Below the pieces are notes generated by a model. The model worked only from the letters and a program-made list of their open reading frames with translations. It did no database searches and was not told the origin of the DNA. The translations under genes were made by a program, and so were the position numbers. 64,000 nucleotides of DNA from CAVTWY01 sp963738575 (GTDB lineage: Bacteria > Pseudomonadota > Gammaproteobacteria > Burkholderiales > Burkholderiaceae_C): assembly GCA_963738575.1 (NCBI GenBank), contig CAVTWY010000002.1, forward strand, positions 62,001 through 126,000, given 5' to 3'. Positions 48,868 to 59,387 of this stretch are shown piece after piece; the stretch's first letter is position 1; each line of letters opens with the position of its first letter.

Positions 48868-49301
48868 ATGGCGATCAAAGAATACAAGCCCGATGGACAT
48901 GTCCAATGTCTTTGGCGACCTGACGAAGATGCTAGAGCAGTTCAAGGTCCCTGGTCTCGATACGAAAGAGATCGTGGAAGCGCGGCGCAAGGATATCGAC
49001 GCGCTGGTCAAGGCCAACCAGGCGATCTATGAAGGCATGCAAGCGCTGGCGAACAAGCAGGGCGAACTGCTGAAGGCGGCGATGGAGGACATCCAGCTGG
49101 CGGTGAAAGGCGCTGCCAGCGGCGGCGGGCGATCCCGGCAAGCACGGCGAACTCGCGCGCAAGGCCTGCGAGAAGGTGTTGGGTGACATGCAGGATCTGG
49201 CGGGCATCGCGCGCAAGGCGCAATCGGACGCGATGGTGAGCATCACCCAGCGTGGCACCCAGCACCTTGAAGAGGTCAAGAAGATGATGAAGCTCAAGTA
49301 G
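48868..49301 (+). pseudogene. phasin-like PHA granule protein, two frame breaks
   Basis: About 144 codons: MAIKEYKPD, then after about 48,893 VFGDLTKMLEQFKVPGLDTK and VKANQAIYEGMQALANKQGE, then after about 49,130 KACEKVLGDMQDLAGIARK and THLEEVKKMMKLK-type tail, ending at TAG 49301. The amphipathic helices and the NQAIYEGMQALA segment are typical of phasins, which coat PHA granules. Located between phaJ and the transporter genes. Confidence 0.8.
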
Positions 49302-49355
49302 AGACTTGCGCGCATCCGAGAACACTCAACGAATTCAATCCCTGCGGAGACACCC

Positions 49356-50537
49356 ATGACAAACCCACTAAATTTCAAGCGCTCGATCCTCCTCGCCGCC
49401 GTCACTGCGGCACTGTCGATGACAATGCCGTCGGCCATGGCCCAGGCGCCGGCCAAGTTGAAGGTCGGCCTGATGTTGCCGGCCACTGGCACGTTTGCCG
49501 TGCTGGGCGCGGCCATCGAGAACGGATTCAAGCTTTATGTCACCGAGCAGGGCGGCAAGCTCGGAGGTCGCGAGGTCGAGTTTGTCAAGGTCGACGACGA
49601 GTCCGATCCGGCAAAGGCCATCGACAACGTCAACAAACTGATCAAGCGCGACAACGTCGACGTGTTGGTGGGCAGCGTTCACTCGGGCGTGGCGATGGCC
49701 ATGGCCAAGGTGGCCAAGGAATCCGGCACGCTTCTGATCGTGCCCAATGCCGGTGCGGATGCCATCACCGGACCGATGTGCGCGTCCAACATTTTCCGCT
49801 CCAGCTTCAGCAGCTGGCAGCCAGGCTACGCGGCAGGCGAGGCGATGGCCAAAAAAGGCCTCAAGACGGCGGTCACCGTCACCTGGAAGTACGCCGCAGG
49901 CGATGAGATGGTGCGCGGCTTCAAGGAGGCCTTCGAGAAAGGCGGCGGCAAGGTGACCAAGGAGCTGAACCTGCCATTCCCGAACGTCGAGTTCCAGGCC
50001 CTGCTCACCGAAGTGGCCGCCGCAAAGCCCGAGGCGGTGTTCGGCTTCTTTGCCGGCGGCGGCGCGGTCAAGTTCGTCAAGGATTACGCCGGCGCGGGCC
50101 TTAAAAAGATTCCGCTCTACGGCACCGGTTTTCTGACCGATGGCACGCTAGAGGCACAAGGCGCTGACGCCGCAGGTGTGCTGACAACGCTGCACTACGC
50201 CGACGGCTTGAACACGCCCAAGGACAACGCGTTTCGCCTGGCCTACGTCAAGGCCCACAAGCTGCAGCCCGACGTGTACGCTGTGCAAGGCTACGATGCT
50301 GCGCAGATGCTGGGTGTGGGACTCGCTGCGACCAAGGGCGACGTGACCAAGAAGGCCGATTTTGCCGCTGCGGTACGGGGCGCCACCATCGACAGCCCGC
50401 GCGGCAAGTTCACGATCTCCAAGGCGCACAACCCGGTGCAGGACATGTACCTGCGCGAGGTGTCGGGCAAGGAGAACAAGGTCGTTGGCATCGCCAGCAA
50501 GGCGCTGAATGACCCGGCGCGCGGCTGCAAGATGTAG
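49356..50537 (+). CDS. ABC transporter substrate-binding protein, branched-chain amino acid/aromatic type
   Basis: A 393-residue periplasmic type I binding protein with a signal peptide (cleavage after about residue 29, SAMAQ). The mature start LKVGLMLPATGTFAVLG and GFFAGGGAVKFVKDYAGAG are typical of the LivK/HAAT family, whose members in aromatic clusters often bind aromatic acids. GCGGAGACACCC precedes the ATG. It heads a complete five-gene transporter. Ligand unknown; an aromatic acid is favoured by context. Confidence 0.9.
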   Translation: MTNPLNFKRSILLAAVTAALSMTMPSAMAQAPAKLKVGLMLPATGTFAVLGAAIENGFKLYVTEQGGKLGGREVEFVKVDDESDPAKAIDNVNKLIKRDNVDVLVGSVHSGVAMAMAKVAKESGTLLIVPNAGADAITGPMCASNIFRSSFSSWQPGYAAGEAMAKKGLKTAVTVTWKYAAGDEMVRGFKEAFEKGGGKVTKELNLPFPNVEFQALLTEVAAAKPEAVFGFFAGGGAVKFVKDYAGAGLKKIPLYGTGFLTDGTLEAQGADAAGVLTTLHYADGLNTPKDNAFRLAYVKAHKLQPDVYAVQGYDAAQMLGVGLAATKGDVTKKADFAAAVRGATIDSPRGKFTISKAHNPVQDMYLREVSGKENKVVGIASKALNDPARGCKM

Positions 50538-50627
50538 CCGTCGTTCGGCACCCACCCAAAGCCTTCTCCACCCACACCGCCGTGCCTCGACTTGCGTTGG
50601 GCACGGCGGCAAGGCAGGACTCGCCCC

Positions 50628-51509
50628 ATGGACCTGACGACCTTTCTGATTCAATGCCTGAACGCGGTGCAGTACGGGCTGCTGCTGTTCCTCGTGGCTT
50701 CGGGGTTGACGCTGATCTTCGGGATCATGGGCGTCATCAACCTGGCGCACGGCAGCTTCTACATGATCGGCGCGTACATGGCCTTCGCGCTTTCGCCGGT
50801 CGTGGCCAGCCTATTCGGCGGCGGCTTCTTCTCGGTGCTGATCGTCGGCACCGTGCTCGCCGTGCTGCTGGGCTACGTGCTTGAGTGGGCGTTCTACAGC
50901 TACCTCTACGACCGCGAACACCTGCAGCAGGTGCTGATGACCTATGGCCTGATCCTCGTCTTCGAGGAGCTGCGCAGCCTGCTCGTCGGCGACGACGTGT
51001 ATGGCGTCAAGGCGCCGGAGATTCTGGCCGGGGTGATGCCGCTGGGCGAGTTGATGACCTACCCGGTGTACCGGCTGTTCATCTCTGCGGTGTGCATCGC
51101 GCTGGCCATCTGCATGTGGCTGGTGTTCACCAAGACGCGCCTGGGAATGATGATCCGGGCCGGTGCCACCAACCGCGAGATGGTGCAGTCGCTGGGCATC
51201 GACATCAAGTTTCTGTACCGCGTGGTGTTCGCCGCCGGCGTGGCGATCGCGGCACTGGCTGGCATGGTGGCCGCGCCGGTGTCGTCGGTGTACCCGGGCA
51301 TGGGCAACCAGGTGTTGATCATCTGTTTCGTCGTGGTGGTGATCGGCGGCATCGGGTCGATCAAAGGCGCACTCGTTGCGGCGCTGCTGATCGGCGTGGT
51401 GGACACCTTCGGCAAGGTGCTTCTGCCTTCAGCGTCCGGTGTGCTGGTGTACCTGCTCATGGCAGTGATCCTGCTGTGGAAGCCTGATGGTCTGTTCAAG
51501 GCGGGATAA
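50628..51509 (+). CDS. livH: branched-chain amino acid ABC transporter permease LivH
   Basis: A 293-residue permease with about eight helices. The LivH signature GIMGVINLAHGSFYMIGAY follows the first helix, and the coupling region GMMIRAGATNREMVQSLGI is clear. ATG 50628 fits the family start. Intact. Pairs with the LivM homologue downstream. Confidence 0.93.
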   Translation: MDLTTFLIQCLNAVQYGLLLFLVASGLTLIFGIMGVINLAHGSFYMIGAYMAFALSPVVASLFGGGFFSVLIVGTVLAVLLGYVLEWAFYSYLYDREHLQQVLMTYGLILVFEELRSLLVGDDVYGVKAPEILAGVMPLGELMTYPVYRLFISAVCIALAICMWLVFTKTRLGMMIRAGATNREMVQSLGIDIKFLYRVVFAAGVAIAALAGMVAAPVSSVYPGMGNQVLIICFVVVVIGGIGSIKGALVAALLIGVVDTFGKVLLPSASGVLVYLLMAVILLWKPDGLFKAG

Positions 51510-51512
51510 ACG

Positions 51513-52520
51513 ATGAACACAAATGACACTTCAAAGCTGATCTTCACTGCGGTGGTGTTCGGCGCCCTGGCGTTCTTTCCGCTGTTCGCCAGCAGTTTCG
51601 GCATTGACCTGGTCAGCAAGATCATGGTCTATGCCATCTTCGCGCTGAGCCTGGAACTGCTGGTCGGCGGCGCCGGTCTCGTCTGCTTCGGCCAGGCCGC
51701 GTTCTTCGGCATCGGCGCCTACGCAGCGGTACTGCTGTCGCCGCAGAACGATTCAGCGTCGGTCGCCTGGCTGTTGCCGGCCAGCACGTCTGCGCCGCGA
51801 TCTACGCCTTGTTCGTCGGCTCGCTGTCGCTGCGTACCAAGGGCGTGTACTTCATCATGGTCACGCTGGCCTTCGCGCAGATGGCGTACTTCGTGGTGCA
51901 CGACACGCCGCTCGGCGGTGGCACCGACGGCATCTACCTGACGATGAAGCCGGTGCTCGGGGCCATGCTGGACCTGGACAAGCCGGTGGCGATGTACGGC
52001 TTCACGCTGGCTTGCCTGGCCTTTGTCTTCGTGCTGCTCGCCGTGCTGTCCAGATCGCGCTTCGGGCGCGCGCTGGCCGGCATCCGGGTCAACGAGCAGC
52101 GCATGAAGGCCACCGGCTTCTCGACTTATCCGTACAAGCTGGCGGCGTTCACGATCTCGGGCGCCATCGCCGGATTGGCCGGATTCCTGTTTGGCGGTGA
52201 AGGACGGTTTTGTCAACCCCGAGATGATGAGCTGGCACCTCTCGGGTGCGGTGCTGGTGATGATCATCCTCGGCGGGCTGGGGCACCTGCGCGGTGCCTT
52301 GATCGGCGCCTTTGCATTTGCGCTGCTGCAGGAATTCTTCAAGTCCGAAGCAGTCTGGGGCGGTTTCGCCAAGCACTGGCACCTGGGCCTGGGGCTCACG
52401 ATCATCGCCACCGTTGCACTGCTGCCGCGAGGCCTGGTGGGACTGCCCGCCCAGTTGCGCGAACGCCTCACGGGTGGCCTCGCTGGCCGCGCCGGCGCAA
52501 CCAAAAAAGCGGAGGCCTGA
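51513..52520 (+). pseudogene. livM: branched-chain amino acid ABC transporter permease LivM, two frame breaks
   Basis: Second permease subunit, about 336 codons. The N-terminal part ends with GGAGLVCFGQAAFFGIGAYA; after about 51,790 the frame shifts to LSLRTKGVYFIMVTLAFAQM and RVNEQRMKATGF, and after about 52,195 it returns with VNPEMMSWHLSGAVLVMIIL. It starts three bases after livH. Confidence 0.9.
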
Positions 52521-52524
52521 GGCC

Positions 52525-53282
52525 ATGCAAACCGGTGACATTCTTCTTCGAGGCGTTGACATCACGCGCCGCTGGGGCGGCCTGGTGGCGGTCAACAAGG
52601 TCTCGCTCGAGCTCGAGCGGGGCACGGTTCACGCCGTGATCGGCACCAACGGTGCCGGCAAATCCACGCTCATCAACATGCTGTCGGGTGAGTTCCCGCC
52701 GTCGGAAGGCGCGGTCGCATCTGCTGGGCCAGGACGTGACGGCCTGGACGCAGGCCCGGCGCGCGCGCGCCGGCCTCGGGCGCAGCTACCAGCGCAACAC
52801 GATCTATCCGACCTTCACGGTGTTCGAGAACTGCCGGCTCGCCGCGCAGGCGACGGCGCAGATGCCGTGGCGGTTCTGGCAGCGCGCCGACCGCTGCGAG
52901 GTCAGCACACCCGCCGCGCGCTCGGCCGCGTCGCGTGCCGGGCTGGACAAGGTGCTCGATCGCCAGGCCGGCATGCTGTCGCATGGCCAGAAGCGACAGC
53001 TCGAGCTTGCCATGTGCCTGGCCACGCAGCCCCAGGTGCTGCTTGCTGGACGAACCGCTGGCCGGCATGGGCGCGGAAGAAACCGATCGCATGCTGCACC
53101 TGCTAACCGAGCTGAAAAAAGGGCACGCGATCCTGCTGGTCGAGCACGACATGGACGCCGTGTTCCGCATCGCCGACATGATCACCGTGATGGTCAACGG
53201 CAGCAAGATCGCTTCGGGCAACCCGGACTTCATCCGCAACAGCCCCGAGGTGCGCACGGCCTATCTGGGCGAGGGGCACTGA
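52525..53282 (+). pseudogene. livG: ABC transporter ATP-binding protein LivG, two frame breaks
   Basis: ATPase subunit. Walker A GTNGAGKSTLINMLSG is in the first frame. The middle (GLGRSYQRNTIYPTFTVFEN, and the degenerate signature LSHGQKRQLELAMCLA) is in the second, and Walker B with LLDEPLAGMG and the H-loop LLVEHDMDAVF in the third. Breaks lie near 52,715 and 53,045. About 252 codons, the family length. Confidence 0.9.
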
Positions 53283-53283
53283 C

Positions 53284-54003
53284 ATGACGATTCATCAAGA
53301 CTTGCTGGTCGATGCCAAGGGGTTGCACGCTTGGTACGGCTCGAGCCATGTGTTGCACGGCATCGACGTGCAGATCGGCAAGGGCCAGACCATGGGCCTG
53401 CTCGGGCGAAACGGCATGGGCAAGAGCACGCTGATCCGCACGCTGCTGGGGCACGTGACGCAGCGCGAAGGGCACATCCAATTGTTCGGCCAGGACGCTT
53501 CCAAGGCCAAGCCTCACCAGGTGGCGCGTTTGGGCGTGGCCTACGTGCCCGAGGGGCGCGGCGTGTTCCCCAACCTGACGGTGCGCGAGAACCTCGTGAT
53601 GGCATCGCGACCCGGACGCGACGGCCGCAACGACTGGACCTACGAGCGCGTGCTGAAGACCTTTCCGCGGCTGACCGAGCGCCTGACCAACCTCGGCTCG
53701 CAGCTCTCGGGTGGCGAGCAGCAGATGCTGTCGATCGGGCGTGCGCTGATGACGCACCCCGAGCTCATCATCCTGGACGAGGCCACCGAAGGGCTGGCGC
53801 CGCTGATCGTGCTCGAGATCTGGAAGGTGATCGCTGAAATCCGCGCCAGCGGCATCGCGACGCTGATCGTCGACCGCGACTACCGCAAGGTGCTGGCGCA
53901 CAGCGACCAGGCCATCGTGCTGCAAAAGGGGCTGGTCGAGTTGGAAGGGCCGTCGCAACGCGTGGCAGCCGACCCGGCGCTGACCAAGCTGCTTGGGGTT
54001 TGA
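53284..54003 (+). CDS. livF: ABC transporter ATP-binding protein LivF
   Basis: The second ATPase, 239 residues and intact: Walker A GRNGMGKSTLIRTLLG, signature QLSGGEQQMLSIGRAL, Walker B LIILDEATEGLAP and a switch region with LIVDRDYRKV, where most relatives have histidine-containing LIVEQ-type text. One base separates it from livG. It completes the LivKHMGF-type importer. Confidence 0.94.
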   Translation: MTIHQDLLVDAKGLHAWYGSSHVLHGIDVQIGKGQTMGLLGRNGMGKSTLIRTLLGHVTQREGHIQLFGQDASKAKPHQVARLGVAYVPEGRGVFPNLTVRENLVMASRPGRDGRNDWTYERVLKTFPRLTERLTNLGSQLSGGEQQMLSIGRALMTHPELIILDEATEGLAPLIVLEIWKVIAEIRASGIATLIVDRDYRKVLAHSDQAIVLQKGLVELEGPSQRVAADPALTKLLGV

Positions 54004-54102
54004 ATGAATCTCACCGACGCCACGTTCTCGATACCGGACACCGCCGCGTATGGCTGAGCAGGCGGCCCGCATGACATACCGAGCTTTCCAACGGAGTCGA
54101 CA

Positions 54103-55813
54103 ATGAATTCGCCATTCAACATGCCGGACGAGTATGTCCAGGGTTTCTTCAAGGCTGGGCAGAGCCTGCTCCACGCGATGGCGCCCTTGCACAGCCCGCC
54201 CAATGAAATCGCCGCCCCGGCACGCGGCACGCCGTTGGCAGAACTGCAGATAACTACTTCCAGCAGCAACTCGCGCTGTGGGCGCGGATGATGTCTGGCG
54301 GTGCGGGTGCGGAACCCCTGGTAGCGCCCGAACGCGGCGACCGGCGCTTCAATGCCGCCGAGTGGCGCGACAACCCCGCGTACAGTCTGTTGAAGCAGAG
54401 CTATCTGCTCAACTCACGGCTGTTCACCGACGTCGTCGAAGCGGCCGACCTCGACGAAGCGACCAAGCACAAGCTGCGCTTCTACACGCGCCAGTTCGTC
54501 GACGCGATGAGCCCGGCCAACTTTGCCGCCACGAACCCGGACGTGCTCAAGGCCGCGTTCGAATCCAAGGGCGAAAGCGTGAAGGCGGGCTTCGAGAACC
54601 TGCTGGCCGACATGCGCAAGGGTGGCCTCACGATCACCGACGAGTCGGCCTTCGAGATCGGCAAGACCGTGGCGGTGTCCGAGGGCGCGGTGATCTTCGA
54701 GAACGAGTCTGTTCCAGCTGATCCAGTACGCGCCGCTGACCGAGCAGGTGGCAAGCTCGCCCGCTGCTCATCGTGCCGCCGTGCATCAACAAGTTCTACA
54801 TCCTCGACCTGCAGCCCGAGAACTCCTTCGTTCGCTTCGCGGCCGAGCAAGGTCAGACCGTGTTCCTGGTGTCCTGGCGCAATCCCGACGCGAGCTGCGG
54901 CCATGTCACCTGGGACGACTACCTGGCGCAAGGCGCGATGAAGGCCATCGAGGTGGCGCTCGCCGTCAGCGGCGCCGACAAGGTCAACGCGGTGGGCTGG
55001 TGCGTGGGCGGCACCATCCTCTCGTCGGCGCTGGCCGTGATGCGCGCACGCGGCGATGAGTCGGTGGCCAGCCTGACGCTGCTGACCACGATGCTCGACT
55101 TCCGCGATCCGGGTGACCTGGGTGTGTTCATCGACGAGCAAGGTGTCGCAAAGCGCGAACAGACGATCGGCCAGGGCGGCATCTACCCCGGCTCCGAACT
55201 CGGCTTCGTGTTCCAGACCATGCGCGCCAACGACCTGATCTGGCCGAACGTGATCAACAACTACCTCAAGGGCAAGTCGCCCGAGGCCTTCGACCTGCTG
55301 TACTGGAACGCCGACGCCACGAACCTGCCCGGCCCCATGTACGCCTGGTACCTGCGCAACATGTACTTCGAGAACAACTTGCGCGTGCCTGGCAAGCTGA
55401 CCATGTGCGGGACGAAGGTGGACCTCGGTGCCATCGACCTGCCCAGCTATGTGTTGGCGACGCAAGAGGACCACATCGTGCCTTGGCGCTCGGCCTACCA
55501 AACGACGCAGCTGGTCGGCGGCAAGTCGCAGTTCGTGCTCGGCGCCAGCGGGCACATCGCCGGCGTCATCAACCCGGCGTCGAAGAACAAGCGCAGCTAC
55601 TGGACCGGCGGCCAGCAGGGCGACGACGCGCAAGCGTGGCTGGCCAGCGCGACCGAAACACCGGGCAGTTGGTGGACGCACTGGATGAAGTGGCTGTCGC
55701 CGAAAGGCGGCAAGGCCGTGGCCGCCCGGCGCAAGCTGGGCAGCAAGAAGTACCCCATCGTCGAGCCGGCGCCAGGGCGCTACGTCAAGGTCAGAGCGAG
55801 TCAACCCAAATGA
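54103..55813 (+). pseudogene. phaC: class I polyhydroxyalkanoate synthase, two frame breaks
   Basis: PhaC polymerises (R)-3-hydroxyacyl-CoA into PHA granules. The N-terminal domain (PDEYVQGFFKAGQSLLHAM, then after about 54,245 NPAYSLLKQSYLLNSRLF) leads to the alpha/beta-hydrolase domain. The PhaC box GWCVGGT holds the nucleophilic cysteine; the histidine lies in LGASGHIAGVINP. Breaks lie near 54,245 and 54,765. About 570 codons, normal for class I. The stop overlaps the next start. With phaJ and the phasin it forms a PHA set around the transporter genes. Confidence 0.9.
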
Positions 55814-56597
55814 ACTACGACAACATCCTCGTTGAAGTGCACGGCGATGGGCCGCTTCGCACCGGCGTCATCACGCTGAACCGCCCGAAGCAGCTCAACG
55901 CGCTGAACGACGCACTGATGGACGACCTGGGCGCGGCGCTGAAGGCCTATGACGCCGACGACGGCATCGGCTGCATCGTCGTCACCGGCAGCGAAAAAGC
56001 CTTCGCCGCCGGCGCCGACATCGCGGCGATGGCGCACTTCGATCACATGCACGTCTACAAGACGGGCTACATCACGCGCAACTGGGAGACGCTGACGACG
56101 ATTCGCAAGCCGGTGATCGCCGCCGTCGCGGGCTTTGCGCTCGGCGGCGGCTGCGAGGTGGCGATGATGTGCGACTTCATCATCGCCGCAGACACCGCCA
56201 AGTTCGGGCAGCCCGAGATCAAGCTCGGCGTCATCCCCGGCGGTGGCGGCACGCAGCGCTTGCCGAGGGCCGTCGGCAAGTCCAAGGCGATGGACATGGT
56301 GTTGACCTCGCGCATGATCGACGCCGCCGAGGCCGAACGCGCCGGGCTCGTCTCCCGCGTCGTGCCGGCTGACAAGCTGATGGACGAGGCGCTCGCCGCC
56401 GCGGCGGTGATCTGCGGTTTGAGCCTGCCCAGCGTGATGATGGCCAAGGAAGCGGTGAACCGCGCGTTCGAAGCGCCGCTGGGCGAGGGCGTCCGGTTCG
56501 AGCGGCGCCTGTTCCATTCGTTGTTCGGCACCGCGGATCAGCAGGAGGGCATGGCCGCCTTCCTGCCAAGCGCAAGCCCGCGTTCCAGCATCGCTGA
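55810..56597 (+). CDS. enoyl-CoA hydratase/isomerase (crotonase family), one frame break near the end
   Basis: About 262 residues. The oxyanion-hole segments EKAFAAGADIAAM and FALGGGCEVAMMCD and the catalytic GQPEIKLGVIPGGGGTQRLP (with both catalytic acids positioned as in short-chain crotonases) point to a true hydratase. The frame loses one base near 56,563; the expected end AKRKPAFQHR stops at TGA 56597. It overlaps phaC by ATGA. It could supply crotonyl-type intermediates for beta-oxidation or PHA. Confidence 0.9.
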
Positions 56598-56616
56598 GGC
56601 AGCGCCCGAACCGTCC

Positions 56617-57964
56617 ATGCTCATGCCCGCGAAAGTCCGCCGACGGCTCGACCGCGGCCGTCGCACAGGATGCCCTGCACCGCGTGGTCATCGTCGGTGG
56701 CGGTGCAGGCGGTCTGGAGCTCGCCACCGCGTTGGGCAAGAAGCTCGGCAAGAAGTTCGGCAGGCGCGGCCGCGCCGCCGTCACGCTGATCGACCAGGCC
56801 CGCTCGCATGTGTGGAAGCCCAAGCTGCACGAGATTGCCGCCGGCAGCATGGACATCGGCCTGCATGAAGTCTCGTACCGCGCCCAGGCGCACTGGCACG
56901 GCTTCCGCTTTCGTGTCGGCCGGATGACCGGGATCGACCGCGCAAGCCGCCTGGTGCATGTCGCGCCCTTCGTCGACGAGGATGGCGTGCAGGTCACGCC
57001 CGCGCGCAGCTTCGGCTACGACACGCTGGTGATCGCCGTGGGCAGCCAGAGCAACGACTTCGGCACACCGGGTGTTGCCGAACACGCGCTGAAGCTCGAA
57101 ACCACAGCCGACGCACGGCGCTTTCACCGCCGCATGGTCAACGCACTGATCCGCGCGAATGCGCAGCATGAGCCGCTGGCGCCGCACCAGCTCCAGGTCG
57201 CGATCATCGGCGCGGGTGCCACCGGGGTCGAACTGTCGGCCGAGTTGCACCGCACGACGCGCGAGCTGGTCGCCTACGGGCTGGACCGCATCGACCCTGA
57301 GCAGGACCTGCAGCTGCACCTGATCGAGGCCGCCGAGCGCGTGCTGCCAGGCCTGCCCGAGCGCATGTCCACGGCAGCGCGGCAAATGCTCGAAGGGATG
57401 GGTGTGCAGGTGCATACCGGCGCCAAGGTCGCTGAAGTGCTGCCCGAGGGTGTGCGCTTGAGCGACGGCCGCCACATCGCAGCCGAACTGGTGGTGTGGG
57501 CCGCTGGCGTGAAGGCGGCCGACTTCCTGCGCGACCTGGACGGGCTGGAGACCAACCGGATCAACCAGCTCGTCGTGCGGCCGACGCTACAGACCACGCT
57601 GGACGACGACATGTTTGCGATCGGTGACTGCGCCGCCTGCCCTTGGCCCGAGGCCGACCACGGCAAGGGCGGATTCGTGCCGCCGCGTGCCCAGGCGGCG
57701 CACCAGCAGGCCTCGCTGATGGTCAAGCAGGTGCAGCGCCGGCTTGCCGGCAATCCGCTGCTGCCCTATCGCTACCGCGACTTCGGGTCGCTGGTCTCGC
57801 TGGGGGAGTTCAGCACGGTGGGCAACATGATGGGCGGCCTGATGGGCGGCAGCCTGATGATCGAAGGCTTCATGGCGCGTGTCATGTACCTGTCGCTCTA
57901 CAAGATGCACGAGGTCGCTCTGCACGGCTTCGCCAAGGTGGGGCTCGACACCTGGCGCGGCTGA
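56617..57964 (+). CDS. ndh: type II NADH:quinone oxidoreductase-like FAD protein, one frame break at the start
   Basis: Non-proton-pumping NADH dehydrogenase family. FAD motif VVIVGGGAGGLELATALG, second nucleotide motif VAIIGAGATGVELSAEL, the FAD-contact MFAIGDCAACP and a C-terminal amphipathic membrane anchor ending LHGFAKVGLDTWRG. The intact frame begins at GTG 56684; the usual N-terminus (AVAQDALHRVVIVGG) extends upstream, so ATG 56617 with an indel near 56,640 is the likely true start. It lies just before the bd-type oxidase genes, forming a short NADH-to-oxygen chain. Confidence 0.87.
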
Positions 57965-58013
57965 TCACCCGCCGCACCGAACCCCACGTCAAGCTGCACT
58001 GAGGCGCACCCCA

Positions 58014-59387
58014 ATGGACGCTCTGCTGCTCGCCCGCATCCAGTTCGGCTTCACGATCTCGTTCCACATCGTGTTCCCGGGGCTCACCATCGGCCTGGCG
58101 AGCTACCTGGCCGTGCTCGAAGGGCTGTGGCTGAAGACGGGGCGGCAGGTCTACATGGACCTGTACCACTTCTGGTCCAAGGTATTTGCCGTGGCCTTCG
58201 GCATGGGCGTGGTCTCGGGGGTGGTGATGGCCTACCAGTTCGGCACCAACTGGAGCGAGTTCTCGCGCTTCGCCGGCGGCATCACAGGCCCGCTGCTGGC
58301 CTACGAAGTGCTGACCGCGTTTTTCCTGGAGGCCGGCTTTCTCGGCGTGATGTTGTTCGGCATGCAGCGCGTCGGGCCCGCACTGCACTTCATGTCGACG
58401 GTCGCTGTGGCGGTCGGCACCCTCATCTCGTCGACCTGGATCCTGGCCTCGAACAGCTGGATGCACACGCCGCAAGGCCACGCGATCATCGACGGCCGTG
58501 TGGTGCCGGTGGACTGGATTGCGGTCATCTTCAACCCGTCGTTTCCTTACCGGCTTGACGCACATGTGCTGGCCGCGTTCATCACCACCGCGCTGGTGGT
58601 GGGTGGCAGCGCGGCTTGGCACCTGCTGCGCGGTCGCAATCACGAACACGTGCGCGTGATGCTGTCGATGGCGCTGTGGATGCTGCTCGCTGTAGCGCCG
58701 CTGCAGGCCGTCGTCGGTGACGCGCATGGGCTGAACACGCTCAAGTACCAGCCAGCCAAACTGGCAGCGATCGAGGGCCATTGGCAGAACCACCCGGGCG
58801 AAGGTGTGCCATTGATTCTTTTCGGTTGGCCCGACATGCAAGCCGAGACCACGCACTGGAAAGTCGAGATACCACGCGGCGCGAGTCTGCTGCTGACGCA
58901 CAGTTGGGACGGGCAGATTCCGGCGCTGAAGGACTTCGCTCGCGCCGACCGGCCGAACTCGACCGTCGTGTTCTGGACTTTCCGGGTCATGGTCGGGCTC
59001 GGCTTGCTGATGATTCTGCTGGCGCTGCTCGGCCTTTGGCTGCGACGAGGCGGACGCCTCTACCGGTCGCGCGTGTTTCTGCGCTTTGCGCAGCTGATGG
59101 CGCCGAGCGGATTCATCGCGCTGCTCGCCGGTTGGTTCACGACAGAGATCGGGCGCCAGCCCTGGATCATCTACGGCCTGATGCGAACAGCCGATGCCGT
59201 ATCACCGGTCAGCGCCGAGCAACTCGGCATCAGCTTGACGCTGTTCGTTGTCGTCTATTTCGTGGTGTTCGGTGCGGGTACCGGCTACTTGTTGAAGCTG
59301 ATCGCCAAGGGGCCGCAGATCGACGAAGGACGGTTTCCCGTCGCCGGCGGGCCGGTGAATCAACGCGGAGACGCCCATGGGCATTGA
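58014..59387 (+). CDS. cioA: cytochrome bd-type (CIO) quinol oxidase subunit I
   Basis: A 457-residue heme-bearing subunit with nine predicted helices. The heme b595 ligand His18 lies in SFHIVFPGLTIG; further conserved parts are GPLLAYEVLTAFFLEAGFLG and GRQPWIIYGLMRTADAVSP. The Q loop is short, as in the cyanide-insensitive CioA class. ATG 58014 fits the family start. It overlaps cioB. Such oxidases tolerate cyanide, low oxygen and oxidative stress. Confidence 0.92.
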   Translation: MDALLLARIQFGFTISFHIVFPGLTIGLASYLAVLEGLWLKTGRQVYMDLYHFWSKVFAVAFGMGVVSGVVMAYQFGTNWSEFSRFAGGITGPLLAYEVLTAFFLEAGFLGVMLFGMQRVGPALHFMSTVAVAVGTLISSTWILASNSWMHTPQGHAIIDGRVVPVDWIAVIFNPSFPYRLDAHVLAAFITTALVVGGSAAWHLLRGRNHEHVRVMLSMALWMLLAVAPLQAVVGDAHGLNTLKYQPAKLAAIEGHWQNHPGEGVPLILFGWPDMQAETTHWKVEIPRGASLLLTHSWDGQIPALKDFARADRPNSTVVFWTFRVMVGLGLLMILLALLGLWLRRGGRLYRSRVFLRFAQLMAPSGFIALLAGWFTTEIGRQPWIIYGLMRTADAVSPVSAEQLGISLTLFVVVYFVVFGAGTGYLLKLIAKGPQIDEGRFPVAGGPVNQRGDAHGH

